Shown here one piece after another: positions 1-7,368 of a stretch of 64,000 nt of DNA. This DNA is from Chitinophagaceae bacterium (GTDB lineage: Bacteria > Bacteroidota > Bacteroidia > Chitinophagales > Chitinophagaceae). Positions within the stretch are counted from its first letter, which is position 1; every line of letters begins with the position of its first letter. The translations under genes and the position numbers were made by a program. A model generated the notes under the pieces. The model ran no database searches. It was not told the origin of the DNA and worked only from the letters and a program-made list of their open reading frames with translations. The stretch is from contig JAGXRG010000026.1 in the NCBI GenBank assembly GCA_018335935.1, forward strand, positions 204,147-268,146. Reading direction: 5' to 3'.

Positions 1-2
1 TA

Positions 3-566
3 TTGGTTGATGAGAAAAATGCTGTAGTTTGGCGTGGACCCATGGCAAGCAGTGCCATTAAACAATTTGTAACTGAAGTAGATTGGGGCGATTTAGATTA
101 TTTAGTTATTGATATGCCTCCTGGAACTGGAGATATTCATTTAACCATTATGCAAACTGTTCCTGTAACTGGTGTGGTAATTGTAACTACTCCTCAAGAT
201 GTTGCTTTAGCAGATGCAAAAAAAGGAATTGCCATGTTTGGGCAAGCTCAAATTAATGTACCTATACTAGGTTTAGTAGAAAATATGGCTTACTTCACTC
301 CTGCTGAATTGCCAGAAAATAAATATTACATTTTTGGTAAAGAAGGTGGAAAAAGACTAGCTGATGAATACGATTTAAGTTTCTTAGGTCAAATTCCTTT
401 GATTCAAAGTATTAGAGAAGCTGGAGATTCAGGTACACCAGCAATGGCTAATACCGATGAACTCTCTAAAGAAGCTTTTTCGAACTTTGCAGGAAATGTA
501 GTGAGAAATATTGCCATAAGAAATGCCAATCTGCCTCAAACTAAGATAATTGAAATGGTAAATTAA
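3..566 (+). CDS. mrp: Mrp/ApbC-type iron-sulfur cluster carrier ATPase, C-terminal part (5' end outside window)
   Basis: The reading frame is open to the window edge, so the N-terminus and Walker A loop lie upstream of base 1 and the TTG at base 3 is not a real start. The visible 187 residues hold the family signature D-M-P-P-G-T-G-D (about residues 38-45), the V-T-T-P-Q-D segment and the V-E-N-M region of Mrp/NBP35 ParA-like P-loop proteins. Family members bind a labile Fe-S cluster and pass it to apoproteins in the cytosol. The usual metal-binding C-x-x-C is not in the visible part; many bacterial Mrp proteins lack or vary it. rnhA follows after 9 bases, probably in the same transcript. The family assignment is firm; the cargo is not visible. 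Confidence 0.93.
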   Translation: MVDEKNAVVWRGPMASSAIKQFVTEVDWGDLDYLVIDMPPGTGDIHLTIMQTVPVTGVVIVTTPQDVALADAKKGIAMFGQAQINVPILGLVENMAYFTPAELPENKYYIFGKEGGKRLADEYDLSFLGQIPLIQSIREAGDSGTPAMANTDELSKEAFSNFAGNVVRNIAIRNANLPQTKIIEMVN

Positions 567-575
567 AATTACATT

Positions 576-1055
576 TTGAATCCTGTTCACATTTATACAG
601 ATGGTGCTGCAAGAGGTAATCCTGGCCCTGGAGGTTATGGAGTAGTAATGCTTTGGGGTGAAAAAAGAAAAGAAATTAGTGCAGGCTATAGATTAACTAC
701 AAACAATAGAATGGAGTTGATGGCTGTTATAGTTGCTCTTCAACATCTTTCAAAAAAAAATATACCCATAACCATTTTTACAGATAGCCAATACGTTGTT
801 AACAGCATTGAAAAAAAATGGTTGAACAATTGGATTAAAACTAACTTCAAAGGTGGTAAAAAAAATAAAGATTTGTGGTTACAATATCATGAACTCTCTA
901 AACACTTTGATATTAAAATGAAATGGGTAAAAGGTCATGCAGAAAATGTTTTTAATAATCGTTGCGATGAACTAGCTACTACAGCTGCAGATGGGAAAAA
1001 TTTACTTATTGATGAAGCCTACGAAATAGAAAATAAATCAACTAAATTATTATAA
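576..1055 (+). CDS. rnhA: Ribonuclease HI
   Basis: Cytosolic nuclease that cuts the RNA strand of RNA:DNA hybrids, for example primers and R-loops. At 159 residues it has the length of the family. The acidic active site is complete: Asp9 (Y-T-D-G-A), Glu47 (R-M-E-L-M-A), Asp70 (T-D-S-Q-Y) and Asp131 (R-C-D-E-L), with the flexible His121 (K-G-H-A) and a lysine/tryptophan-rich basic handle at about 80-101. The start must be the TTG at 576: the family's first strand (V-H-I-Y-T-D-G) begins four residues later, and there is no ATG nearby in frame. It lies 9 bases after mrp and 4 bases before the protease gene, so the three probably share one mRNA. Confidence 0.95.
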   Translation: MNPVHIYTDGAARGNPGPGGYGVVMLWGEKRKEISAGYRLTTNNRMELMAVIVALQHLSKKNIPITIFTDSQYVVNSIEKKWLNNWIKTNFKGGKKNKDLWLQYHELSKHFDIKMKWVKGHAENVFNNRCDELATTAADGKNLLIDEAYEIENKSTKLL

Positions 1056-1059
1056 AAAG

Positions 1060-2649
1060 ATGCAGCACAAAAGTAGAATGAGTTTGATGCCAGTAGTTTT
1101 TGCACTATTATTTTTAGTGGGTTTAGCTATGGGCTATGCTTTAAACAATAAAGCAGGTGGAGGTAGTATTTTTAGTAAAAACAAGAATACTACTTTACAA
1201 GAAATATCTAACCTTATTCAAGCAAAGTATGTAGATCCTATTGCAGTAGATAGTTTAAATGAATATGCTATAGAAGAAATGTTACGACATATAGATCCTC
1301 ATTCAGTCTACATTCCACCAATTGACTTACAAGCTGTAAATAATGAAATGGAGGGTCAATTTGTTGGCATAGGAATAATTTATGATGTAATTGATGATAC
1401 CGTTACTGTAATTAATGTATTAAAAAATGGACCAGCCCTAAAAGCTGGAATTTTAGTTGGAGATAAAATTTTAAAAGCAAATGATACTATTAACTTGGTG
1501 AACAAAAATCAACAAGCAAAAGAAATACGAAATTATTTACGTGGAAAAGAAGGTTCTAGTGTTAAAATCTATCTTAAAAGAAATCAACAATTCAAAGAAG
1601 TAAATATTACAAGAGCATCAATTCCTATTCCTTCAATAGATGTAGCTTATAAATTAGATTCAGTAACAGGTTATATCAAAATCAACAAATTTGCTGAAAG
1701 AACTTATGAAGAGTTTATGCAAAGTTTAGAAGCTCTTCAAAAACAAAAAATGGATAAACTCATCATTGATCTTAGAGAAAATGGTGGTGGATATATGAGT
1801 GCTGCAACTGCAATAGCAGATGAATTACTAGCTGGTGATAAACTTATTGTATATACACAAGGCAACAAATCTGAAAGAGCAGTATTTCAATGCAAAAAAG
1901 AGGGCTTGTTCGAGAAAGGAGAATTAATAGTTTTAATAGATGAAAACTCTGCTTCAGCCAGTGAAGTATTAACTGGTGCTTTGCAAGATTGGGATAGAGC
2001 GACTATTGTTGGTCGTCGTTCTTTTGGAAAAGGTTTAGTACAACAACAGTTTAATTTAAGTAATGGTGGAGCTATAAGACTAACTGTTGCCCGTTATTAT
2101 ACTCCATTAGGAAGAAATATTCAAAAGCCCTACACTAATGGTGTTGAAGCTTATAAAGAAGAAGTTTTACATAGATTTATAGATGGTGAATTGTCGAATC
2201 AAGAATCTAAGTCGTTAGTTGGAAAACCTGTTTATAAAACGCCTAAAGGGAAGTTAGTTTATGGTGGTGGTGGAATTATTCCAGATTATTTTATTCCAAT
2301 TGATACCATTCTTATGGATACCTCAAAAAGCAATTATAAATTGATGATGGGATTTAATAAATTTATTTATCAATATTTTTTTAGCCACCAAATTGAACTA
2401 AAAAAGTATACCAATTACAAAACTTTTTATCAAACTTTTAAATTAACTCAAGAAGATTGGAGAGCAATTGAAATCAATGCTAATAAGCATAAAGGATCTG
2501 AAATATATTTATCTCCTGAGTTAAAAGTTGTACTAGAACAAAAACTAAAAGAGCACCTAATTAAACTACTTTTCAGCACTGAGGAATATTATAAATACAA
2601 AAATCTAAATGATGCTTTTATAAAGAAGGCAACAATGTTGAATGATTAA
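1060..2649 (+). CDS. C-terminal processing peptidase, S41 family (CtpA/Prc-like)
   Basis: Membrane-anchored periplasmic serine protease of 529 residues. Residues 8-27 form one hydrophobic segment (signal anchor). A PDZ domain spans about 95-180 (G-Q-F-V-G-I-G, then G-P-A-L-K-A-G). The S41 core at about 195-360 carries the Ser-Lys dyad: Ser299 in S-A-S-A-S-E and Lys324 in S-F-G-K-G, with the 25-residue spacing seen in characterised CtpA/Prc enzymes. The last 150 residues are a family-typical helical tail without a recognised motif. Such enzymes trim or degrade envelope proteins from their C-termini; the substrate here is unknown. It starts 4 bases after rnhA. Its stop region overlaps the convergent GNAT gene by 4 bases. 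Confidence 0.95.
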   Translation: MQHKSRMSLMPVVFALLFLVGLAMGYALNNKAGGGSIFSKNKNTTLQEISNLIQAKYVDPIAVDSLNEYAIEEMLRHIDPHSVYIPPIDLQAVNNEMEGQFVGIGIIYDVIDDTVTVINVLKNGPALKAGILVGDKILKANDTINLVNKNQQAKEIRNYLRGKEGSSVKIYLKRNQQFKEVNITRASIPIPSIDVAYKLDSVTGYIKINKFAERTYEEFMQSLEALQKQKMDKLIIDLRENGGGYMSAATAIADELLAGDKLIVYTQGNKSERAVFQCKKEGLFEKGELIVLIDENSASASEVLTGALQDWDRATIVGRRSFGKGLVQQQFNLSNGGAIRLTVARYYTPLGRNIQKPYTNGVEAYKEEVLHRFIDGELSNQESKSLVGKPVYKTPKGKLVYGGGGIIPDYFIPIDTILMDTSKSNYKLMMGFNKFIYQYFFSHQIELKKYTNYKTFYQTFKLTQEDWRAIEINANKHKGSEIYLSPELKVVLEQKLKEHLIKLLFSTEEYYKYKNLNDAFIKKATMLND

Positions 2650-3197
2650 TCATTCTTTACAAGTGAGAAAATTGCACTATCTAAAAATTTGCCATTAGAA
2701 AAATAATTTTCTCTGAAATAAGCTTCTTGAACAAACCCAAGCTTTAGCAAAATTTGTCTTGATGCTTCATTTACTGGATTAATATTAGCCTCTATTGAAT
2801 GTAAATTAAGTTGATTGAACCCAAAATGAATTACGCTTTTTAAAGATTCAAGCATAATCCCTTTTCTGTGAAAAGTAGGATTTAAAATATAACCTATCTC
2901 TGCTCTAAAATTTGGTTTATCCATTTTCCAAAAACCAATAGTACCAATAAGTTTATGATCTTCTTTTAAACATATTGCCCAAGTAACTCCATCTTTTTTT
3001 TCATAAACTTCATCTATCACTTTAATTAAATTCAAAGCATCATCATACGAAGTTGCAATAGGTCGATCAATATATTTCATCGCAGATTCATTTGATCTAA
3101 TGACAAATAAATCTGCGACGTCTTCTTTTACAATTCTTCGTAAATAAAGTCTTTCTGTTATTAATTCAGGAAAGTAACTAAAATCGTAAAGTGGCAT
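2646..3197 (-). CDS. GNAT-family N-acetyltransferase (RimJ/RimL-like)
   Basis: A 183-residue cytosolic acetyltransferase. The opening L-I-T-E-R-L-Y-L-R-R and the W-A-I-C-L ... I-G-T-I-G-F strands are typical of the RimJ/RimL branch. The acetyl-CoA loop is R-K-G-I-M at about 132-136, followed by a long helix and the A-S-R-Q-I-L-L-K-L-G-F motif. RimJ/RimL enzymes acetylate N-terminal amino groups of ribosomal proteins, but many relatives act on small molecules or antibiotics, so the substrate cannot be named. It lies 5 bases downstream of the nucleotidyltransferase and ends inside the convergent protease gene (4-base overlap). Probably third gene of a three-gene minus-strand operon (5388 to 2646). 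Confidence 0.88.
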   Translation of the reverse strand: MPLYDFSYFPELITERLYLRRIVKEDVADLFVIRSNESAMKYIDRPIATSYDDALNLIKVIDEVYEKKDGVTWAICLKEDHKLIGTIGFWKMDKPNFRAEIGYILNPTFHRKGIMLESLKSVIHFGFNQLNLHSIEANINPVNEASRQILLKLGFVQEAYFRENYFSNGKFLDSAIFSLVKND

Positions 3198-3202
3198 AAA
3201 AA

Positions 3203-3943
3203 TTATTTAAACATGGTTTCAGCAATAACAATACTTTCTGGTTTGCCAACATCAATTAATTTATCTTTTGAATGGTTATAAGCCAATATTGTATTAGCTT
3301 TCAACAAATCTAAATACACATCTACCAGTGAAAATTTTCCAGTTTGGTTAATTAGTGATATTAATTTTGATTGCATAATTTGTATTCCACTAAATGCTAA
3401 AGGTTGATGTTTTGCCTCGTCAAATTGCTCTACTCCTCTTACTTGTTTAGTGGTATTATTCATCCAACCACAAAGTTTTTGCTGTGTGTTAAATAAAAAA
3501 TATCTCGAAGTGTTTCGTTCTGTAACTGCTAGTGTTGCTAGAACGTTTTTAGTTATATGGAATAACAACATTTTGTTGATATCTAAATTAGTGAGCATAT
3601 CAACATTCATCACCAGAATATTTTCATAACCCTTAAAAAAATGCTCAGCTTTTTTTAAACCGCCACCAGTTTCTAATACTTCTTCTGTTTCGTCGCTAAT
3701 GAAAACTTCGCTGCCCCAACCCTTGTTTTCATTAATTATATTGATGATTTGTTGAGGGAAATGATGAACATTTACAACTACTTTTCTAATATTAAATTGT
3801 TGTAGATATTCAATATTGTGTTGTAACAAAGTTTTTCCATTCACCATTGCCAATGCCTTAGGATGCTTATCAGTAAAAGGTTTTAATCTTGTTCCTAATC
3901 CTGCTGCAAAAAGCATGGCTATCATTTCCTTTTCTTGTTTCAT
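3203..3943 (-). CDS. Sugar-1-phosphate nucleotidyltransferase, MurU-like
   Basis: A 246-residue single-domain NTP transferase. The nucleotide-binding signature G-L-G-T-R-L-K-P-F-T with Lys in H-P-K-A-L sits at about residues 15-29; E-T-G-G-G-L follows at about 91, and N-V-D-M supplies the metal-binding Asp. The E-T-G-G-G segment is characteristic of MurU-type MurNAc-1-phosphate uridylyltransferases, although GDP-mannose and glucose-1-phosphate enzymes are close relatives. It is 5 bases downstream of an APH-fold kinase, the same pairing as amgK-murU of the Pseudomonas cell-wall recycling shunt, which makes UDP-MurNAc without de novo synthesis. That pathway assignment is inference from neighbourhood plus family; UTP and MurNAc-1-P specificity is not proven. 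Confidence 0.82.
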   Translation of the reverse strand: MKQEKEMIAMLFAAGLGTRLKPFTDKHPKALAMVNGKTLLQHNIEYLQQFNIRKVVVNVHHFPQQIINIINENKGWGSEVFISDETEEVLETGGGLKKAEHFFKGYENILVMNVDMLTNLDINKMLLFHITKNVLATLAVTERNTSRYFLFNTQQKLCGWMNNTTKQVRGVEQFDEAKHQPLAFSGIQIMQSKLISLINQTGKFSLVDVYLDLLKANTILAYNHSKDKLIDVGKPESIVIAETMFK

Positions 3944-3948
3944 GTAAA

Positions 3949-5388
3949 TTATTTAACCCAATTTTCTTGGTTAAGATGCTTAAGTTCTACTTTTAATTTA
4001 TACTTATTTTTTAAATGTCTTGCTGTTTGTTCAGCAGCATAAACACTTCTGTGCTGACCACCAGTACAACCAAAATTAATTTGCAAATGTTCAAAGCCTC
4101 TATTCAAATAATCTTCGACATTAATATCAATTAAATCCCACACACTATTTAAGTATCTGTTCATTAGCGTTTCTTGTTCAAGATAATCCATTACTGGTTT
4201 ATCTTTTCCAGTCAACTTTTTATACTCATCTTTTCTGCCAGGGTTTAAAATGCCTCGCATATCAAACATAAAGCCTCCTCCATTTCCAGAATCATCTTTT
4301 GGTAACCCTTTTTTATAACTAAAACTATTGATTTCAATTTTTAGCTTTGTTGATTCATTTGCTTTTGTTGGGGTAAACTTTTTTATGGTAAGATTTGAGG
4401 TAACAAACTGTAATATTTTATCAAACTCTGGTGTATTTAAACCCAGATTTTTGTTTTCAATAAAATATTTAAGATTTTGTAAAGCCAAAGGAATACTAGC
4501 CAAAAAATGAGCTTTTCTTTCGAACAAACCTCTAAAACCATAAGCCCCTAACACTTGCAATAACCTAATTAATACATAACCATAATATCGGTTGATGAAT
4601 GTTGATTTATTAACTGAAGATTGCAGCAGTTGTTCTAATTCTTGGATATAATAATCTAACAATTTTTCTTTCCATTCATTACTTAATTCGGCCTTTGCCT
4701 GCCATAATAAACTTGCTACATCATATTGTAAAGCACCTTTCATTCCACCTTGATAATCAATAAAATAAACTTCGTTATTATTTACTAAAATATTTCTACT
4801 TTGAAAATCTCTGAACATGAAATTTTTATATTCTGCATGATCTAAATAATCAGCTAAAATTTCAAATTCCTTCAGTAACAATTGTTTATCGTATGGGAAT
4901 TGAAGTGTATCTAAAAAATAATATTTAAAATACAACAAATCGGCAAGTATGGCTTCTTTTCCAAATTCTTTTGCTGTAATACATTGGTTATAATCAAAAT
5001 TTTTATCTCCTTTAATTTGTAATGCTACCAAATGCTTTAAACTCTTTTTATACAAATCAAAAACAGAGTCAGCATGTCCTTGATTTTCTATATAACTCAA
5101 TAAACTTTCAGCTCCAACATATTCTTGTAAATAAGCTGTATGGTCTTCGTTAATTTCAAGTATTTTAGGTGTATTTAATTGTTGCTTTGCAAAATGATGA
5201 CTACAATAAATAAAAGCTTTATTCTCTTTAATATTTAAACTAAAAGTGCCAATCACTTTTTCATCTTCACTTGAAATAATGTAATAATTTCTGTCGCTGC
5301 CACTTTGAGGAATTTTAGTAATACTATCTGGATACTTGCCTTTATACTTAAAATACAAATCGTTTAAAATAGAAATATGTTCTTGCAT
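3949..5388 (-). CDS. AmgK-like sugar kinase (APH fold) fused to a RapZ C-terminal domain
   Basis: A two-domain protein of 479 residues. Residues about 20-310 are an aminoglycoside-phosphotransferase fold: the catalytic loop reads F-R-D-F-Q-S-R-N with Asp194 and Asn199 (the usual His two before the Asp is Phe192), and the metal-binding Asp211 lies in F-I-D-Y-Q-G. Residues about 347-479 match the RapZ (YvcJ/UPF0042) C-terminal domain: G-L-P-K-D, F-D-M-R near 375, N-P-G-R, L-T-G-K-D-K-P-V and G-C-T-G-G-Q-H-R-S-V at 440-449. The RapZ N-terminal P-loop domain is absent and the kinase takes its place. E. coli RapZ senses glucosamine-6-phosphate through its C-terminal half, so an amino-sugar sensor on a cell-wall-sugar kinase is a reasonable inference. 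First gene of the minus-strand trio. Confidence 0.85.
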   Translation of the reverse strand: MQEHISILNDLYFKYKGKYPDSITKIPQSGSDRNYYIISSEDEKVIGTFSLNIKENKAFIYCSHHFAKQQLNTPKILEINEDHTAYLQEYVGAESLLSYIENQGHADSVFDLYKKSLKHLVALQIKGDKNFDYNQCITAKEFGKEAILADLLYFKYYFLDTLQFPYDKQLLLKEFEILADYLDHAEYKNFMFRDFQSRNILVNNNEVYFIDYQGGMKGALQYDVASLLWQAKAELSNEWKEKLLDYYIQELEQLLQSSVNKSTFINRYYGYVLIRLLQVLGAYGFRGLFERKAHFLASIPLALQNLKYFIENKNLGLNTPEFDKILQFVTSNLTIKKFTPTKANESTKLKIEINSFSYKKGLPKDDSGNGGGFMFDMRGILNPGRKDEYKKLTGKDKPVMDYLEQETLMNRYLNSVWDLIDINVEDYLNRGFEHLQINFGCTGGQHRSVYAAEQTARHLKNKYKLKVELKHLNQENWVK

Positions 5389-5570
5389 GGTTCAACGAAA
5401 ATAATCAACAAGTTTTAATTTCATCATCTTGCTTTTTTAGTTAAATCAGAAAAGAATAGGAAAAACTAAAATCCTTTGATGCTACAAAAGCAATTTGCCT
5501 TAATTTCACGGCCTGAAATAATTAATACAAAAAGCTTGAATGATTAAGCTTTCAAAAACAGCAAAAGCAT

Positions 5571-7193
5571 ATGGCAGAAGTGATTTTAATGCCCAGATTA
5601 AGTGATACCATGACAGAAGGTGTTATTGCAGAATGGCATAAAAATGTAGGTGATACCGTAAAAAAAGGTGATGTTTTAGCAGATATTGAAACTGACAAAG
5701 CCACTATGGAATTAGAAAGTTACCAAAATGGTACTTTATTGCATATTGGAACTATTAAAGGTGGTAAACTTCAAGTAAATGATTTATTAGCCATTATTGG
5801 AAATAAAGGTGAAGACATTTCTGAACTTATTAAAGTAAAAGGAACTGCTGAGGTTGACACAGTTAAAGAAACACCTAAAGTTGATAATTCAAATGTTACA
5901 TCAAAAAATGTTTCACTGGATATTAGTGCCATGGAAGAAGTGGTATTAATGCCAAGATTAAGTGATACCATGACAGAAGGTGTTATTGCTAGTTGGGTTA
6001 AATCAGTTGGTGATTCTGTAAAAAAAGGAGATGTACTTGCTGAAATTGAAACTGATAAAGCTACTATGGAGCTTGAGAGCTATAAAGATGGGGTTCTTTT
6101 ATATCAAGGAGCTCAAGCTGGAGAAAAAATTCAAGTGAACGATTTACTTTGCATTATTGGCAAAGCCGATTTAAATATTGAGCCTATTATTGCTGCATCA
6201 AAAAATGGTTCAGCTACATCAGCGACTAATGAAACAGCACAACCAAACCAAACTGTAGCAAGTTCAGCTAAAGAAACTACAAGTCCAACTCCAACAATTC
6301 AAGAAGTAGTTGTTAATACAGGTAGAATTTTTGTTTCTCCTTTAGCTAAAAAATTAGCTGAAGAAAAAGGTATAGATTTAAAATATGTTAAGGGAAGTGG
6401 AGATAATGGAAGAATAGTTAAAGCTGATATTGATAGTTATAAAGGAGAAAAAGTCAGTGCTTCAGTGAGTCAGGATTCAACAATCACCAATCAACCATTC
6501 AATCCATCAACTAATTCCTATACTGATGTTCCTGTAAGCCAGATGAGAAAAGTAATAGCAAAACGCTTAAGTGAAAGTTTATTTACTGCTCCTCATTTTT
6601 ATTTAACCATGAGTGTAGATATGGATGAGGCTGTTAATGCAAGAAAAAAACTAAACGAAGATGCTGATGTAAAAATCAGTTTTAACGATATGGTTATAAA
6701 AGCTACTGCTATGGCTTTAAGAAAACATCCCAAAGTAAATAGTAGTTGGTTGGGAGATGTTATCAGACAAAATAATCACATTAATATTGGTGTAGCAGTT
6801 GCAGTAGAAGAGGGATTATTAGTTCCTGTAGTTAAGCATGCAGATCATTTAAGTTTTAGCCAAATAGGTACTCAGGTTAAAGATTATGCACAAAAAGCTA
6901 AAGATAAAAAATTACAACCAAACGATTGGGAAGGCAACACTTTTACCATTAGTAATTTAGGTATGTTTGGAATAGAAGAATTTACTGCCATCATCAATCC
7001 TCCTGATAGTTGTATTTTAGCAGTTGGAGGTATTAGTCAAGTTCCAGTAGTTAAAAATGGCAATATAGTTATAGGCAATGTTATGAAACTTACTTTAAGT
7101 TGCGATCATAGAGTAGTTGATGGAGCCACTGGTGCATCTTTTTTACAAACTTTAAAAAGCTATTTAGAGCAGCCTTTAAAGATGCTAGCATAA
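5571..7193 (+). CDS. Pyruvate dehydrogenase complex E2, dihydrolipoamide acetyltransferase, two lipoyl domains
   Basis: Core subunit of a 2-oxoacid dehydrogenase complex; 540 residues. Two lipoyl domains occupy about 1-78 and 121-200, with lipoyl-lysines Lys43 and Lys163 in identical E-T-D-K-A motifs. A Ser/Thr/Ala/Pro linker leads to an E1/E3-binding domain at about 256-292 (V-S-P-L-A-K-K-L-A). The catalytic domain ends with D-H-R-V-V-D-G, giving His513 and Asp517. The N-terminus L-M-P-R-L-S-D-T-M-T-E-G is typical of pyruvate (not oxoglutarate) E2. E1 and E3 genes are not adjacent, so the complex genes are dispersed. The two lipoyl domains are nearly identical at DNA level over part of their length. 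A clear terminator follows at 7218. Confidence 0.95.
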   Translation: MAEVILMPRLSDTMTEGVIAEWHKNVGDTVKKGDVLADIETDKATMELESYQNGTLLHIGTIKGGKLQVNDLLAIIGNKGEDISELIKVKGTAEVDTVKETPKVDNSNVTSKNVSLDISAMEEVVLMPRLSDTMTEGVIASWVKSVGDSVKKGDVLAEIETDKATMELESYKDGVLLYQGAQAGEKIQVNDLLCIIGKADLNIEPIIAASKNGSATSATNETAQPNQTVASSAKETTSPTPTIQEVVVNTGRIFVSPLAKKLAEEKGIDLKYVKGSGDNGRIVKADIDSYKGEKVSASVSQDSTITNQPFNPSTNSYTDVPVSQMRKVIAKRLSESLFTAPHFYLTMSVDMDEAVNARKKLNEDADVKISFNDMVIKATAMALRKHPKVNSSWLGDVIRQNNHINIGVAVAVEEGLLVPVVKHADHLSFSQIGTQVKDYAQKAKDKKLQPNDWEGNTFTISNLGMFGIEEFTAIINPPDSCILAVGGISQVPVVKNGNIVIGNVMKLTLSCDHRVVDGATGASFLQTLKSYLEQPLKMLA

Positions 7194-7217
7194 CATTTTC
7201 ACATACAAATTCATTAC

Positions 7218-7246
7218 AAAGCCACAAAAAAAATTGTGGCTTTTTT
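7218..7246 (+). terminator. Rho-independent terminator after the E2 gene
   Basis: A 10-base stem (AAAGCCACAA at 7218-7227 with TTGTGGCTTT at 7234-7243) with a six-A loop, running into a T tract. It lies 25 bases after the E2 stop codon. Confidence 0.9.
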
Positions 7247-7368
7247 ATTTCTATTATTATCCTCATTTGTTATTAACTCAAAAAAAACTTAATTTTTTGC
7301 ACATCTAATAACAAAAACACAATATAAAACGTTCTAATAGAGTATAGTTGATCTGTAAACCCTTGTTT

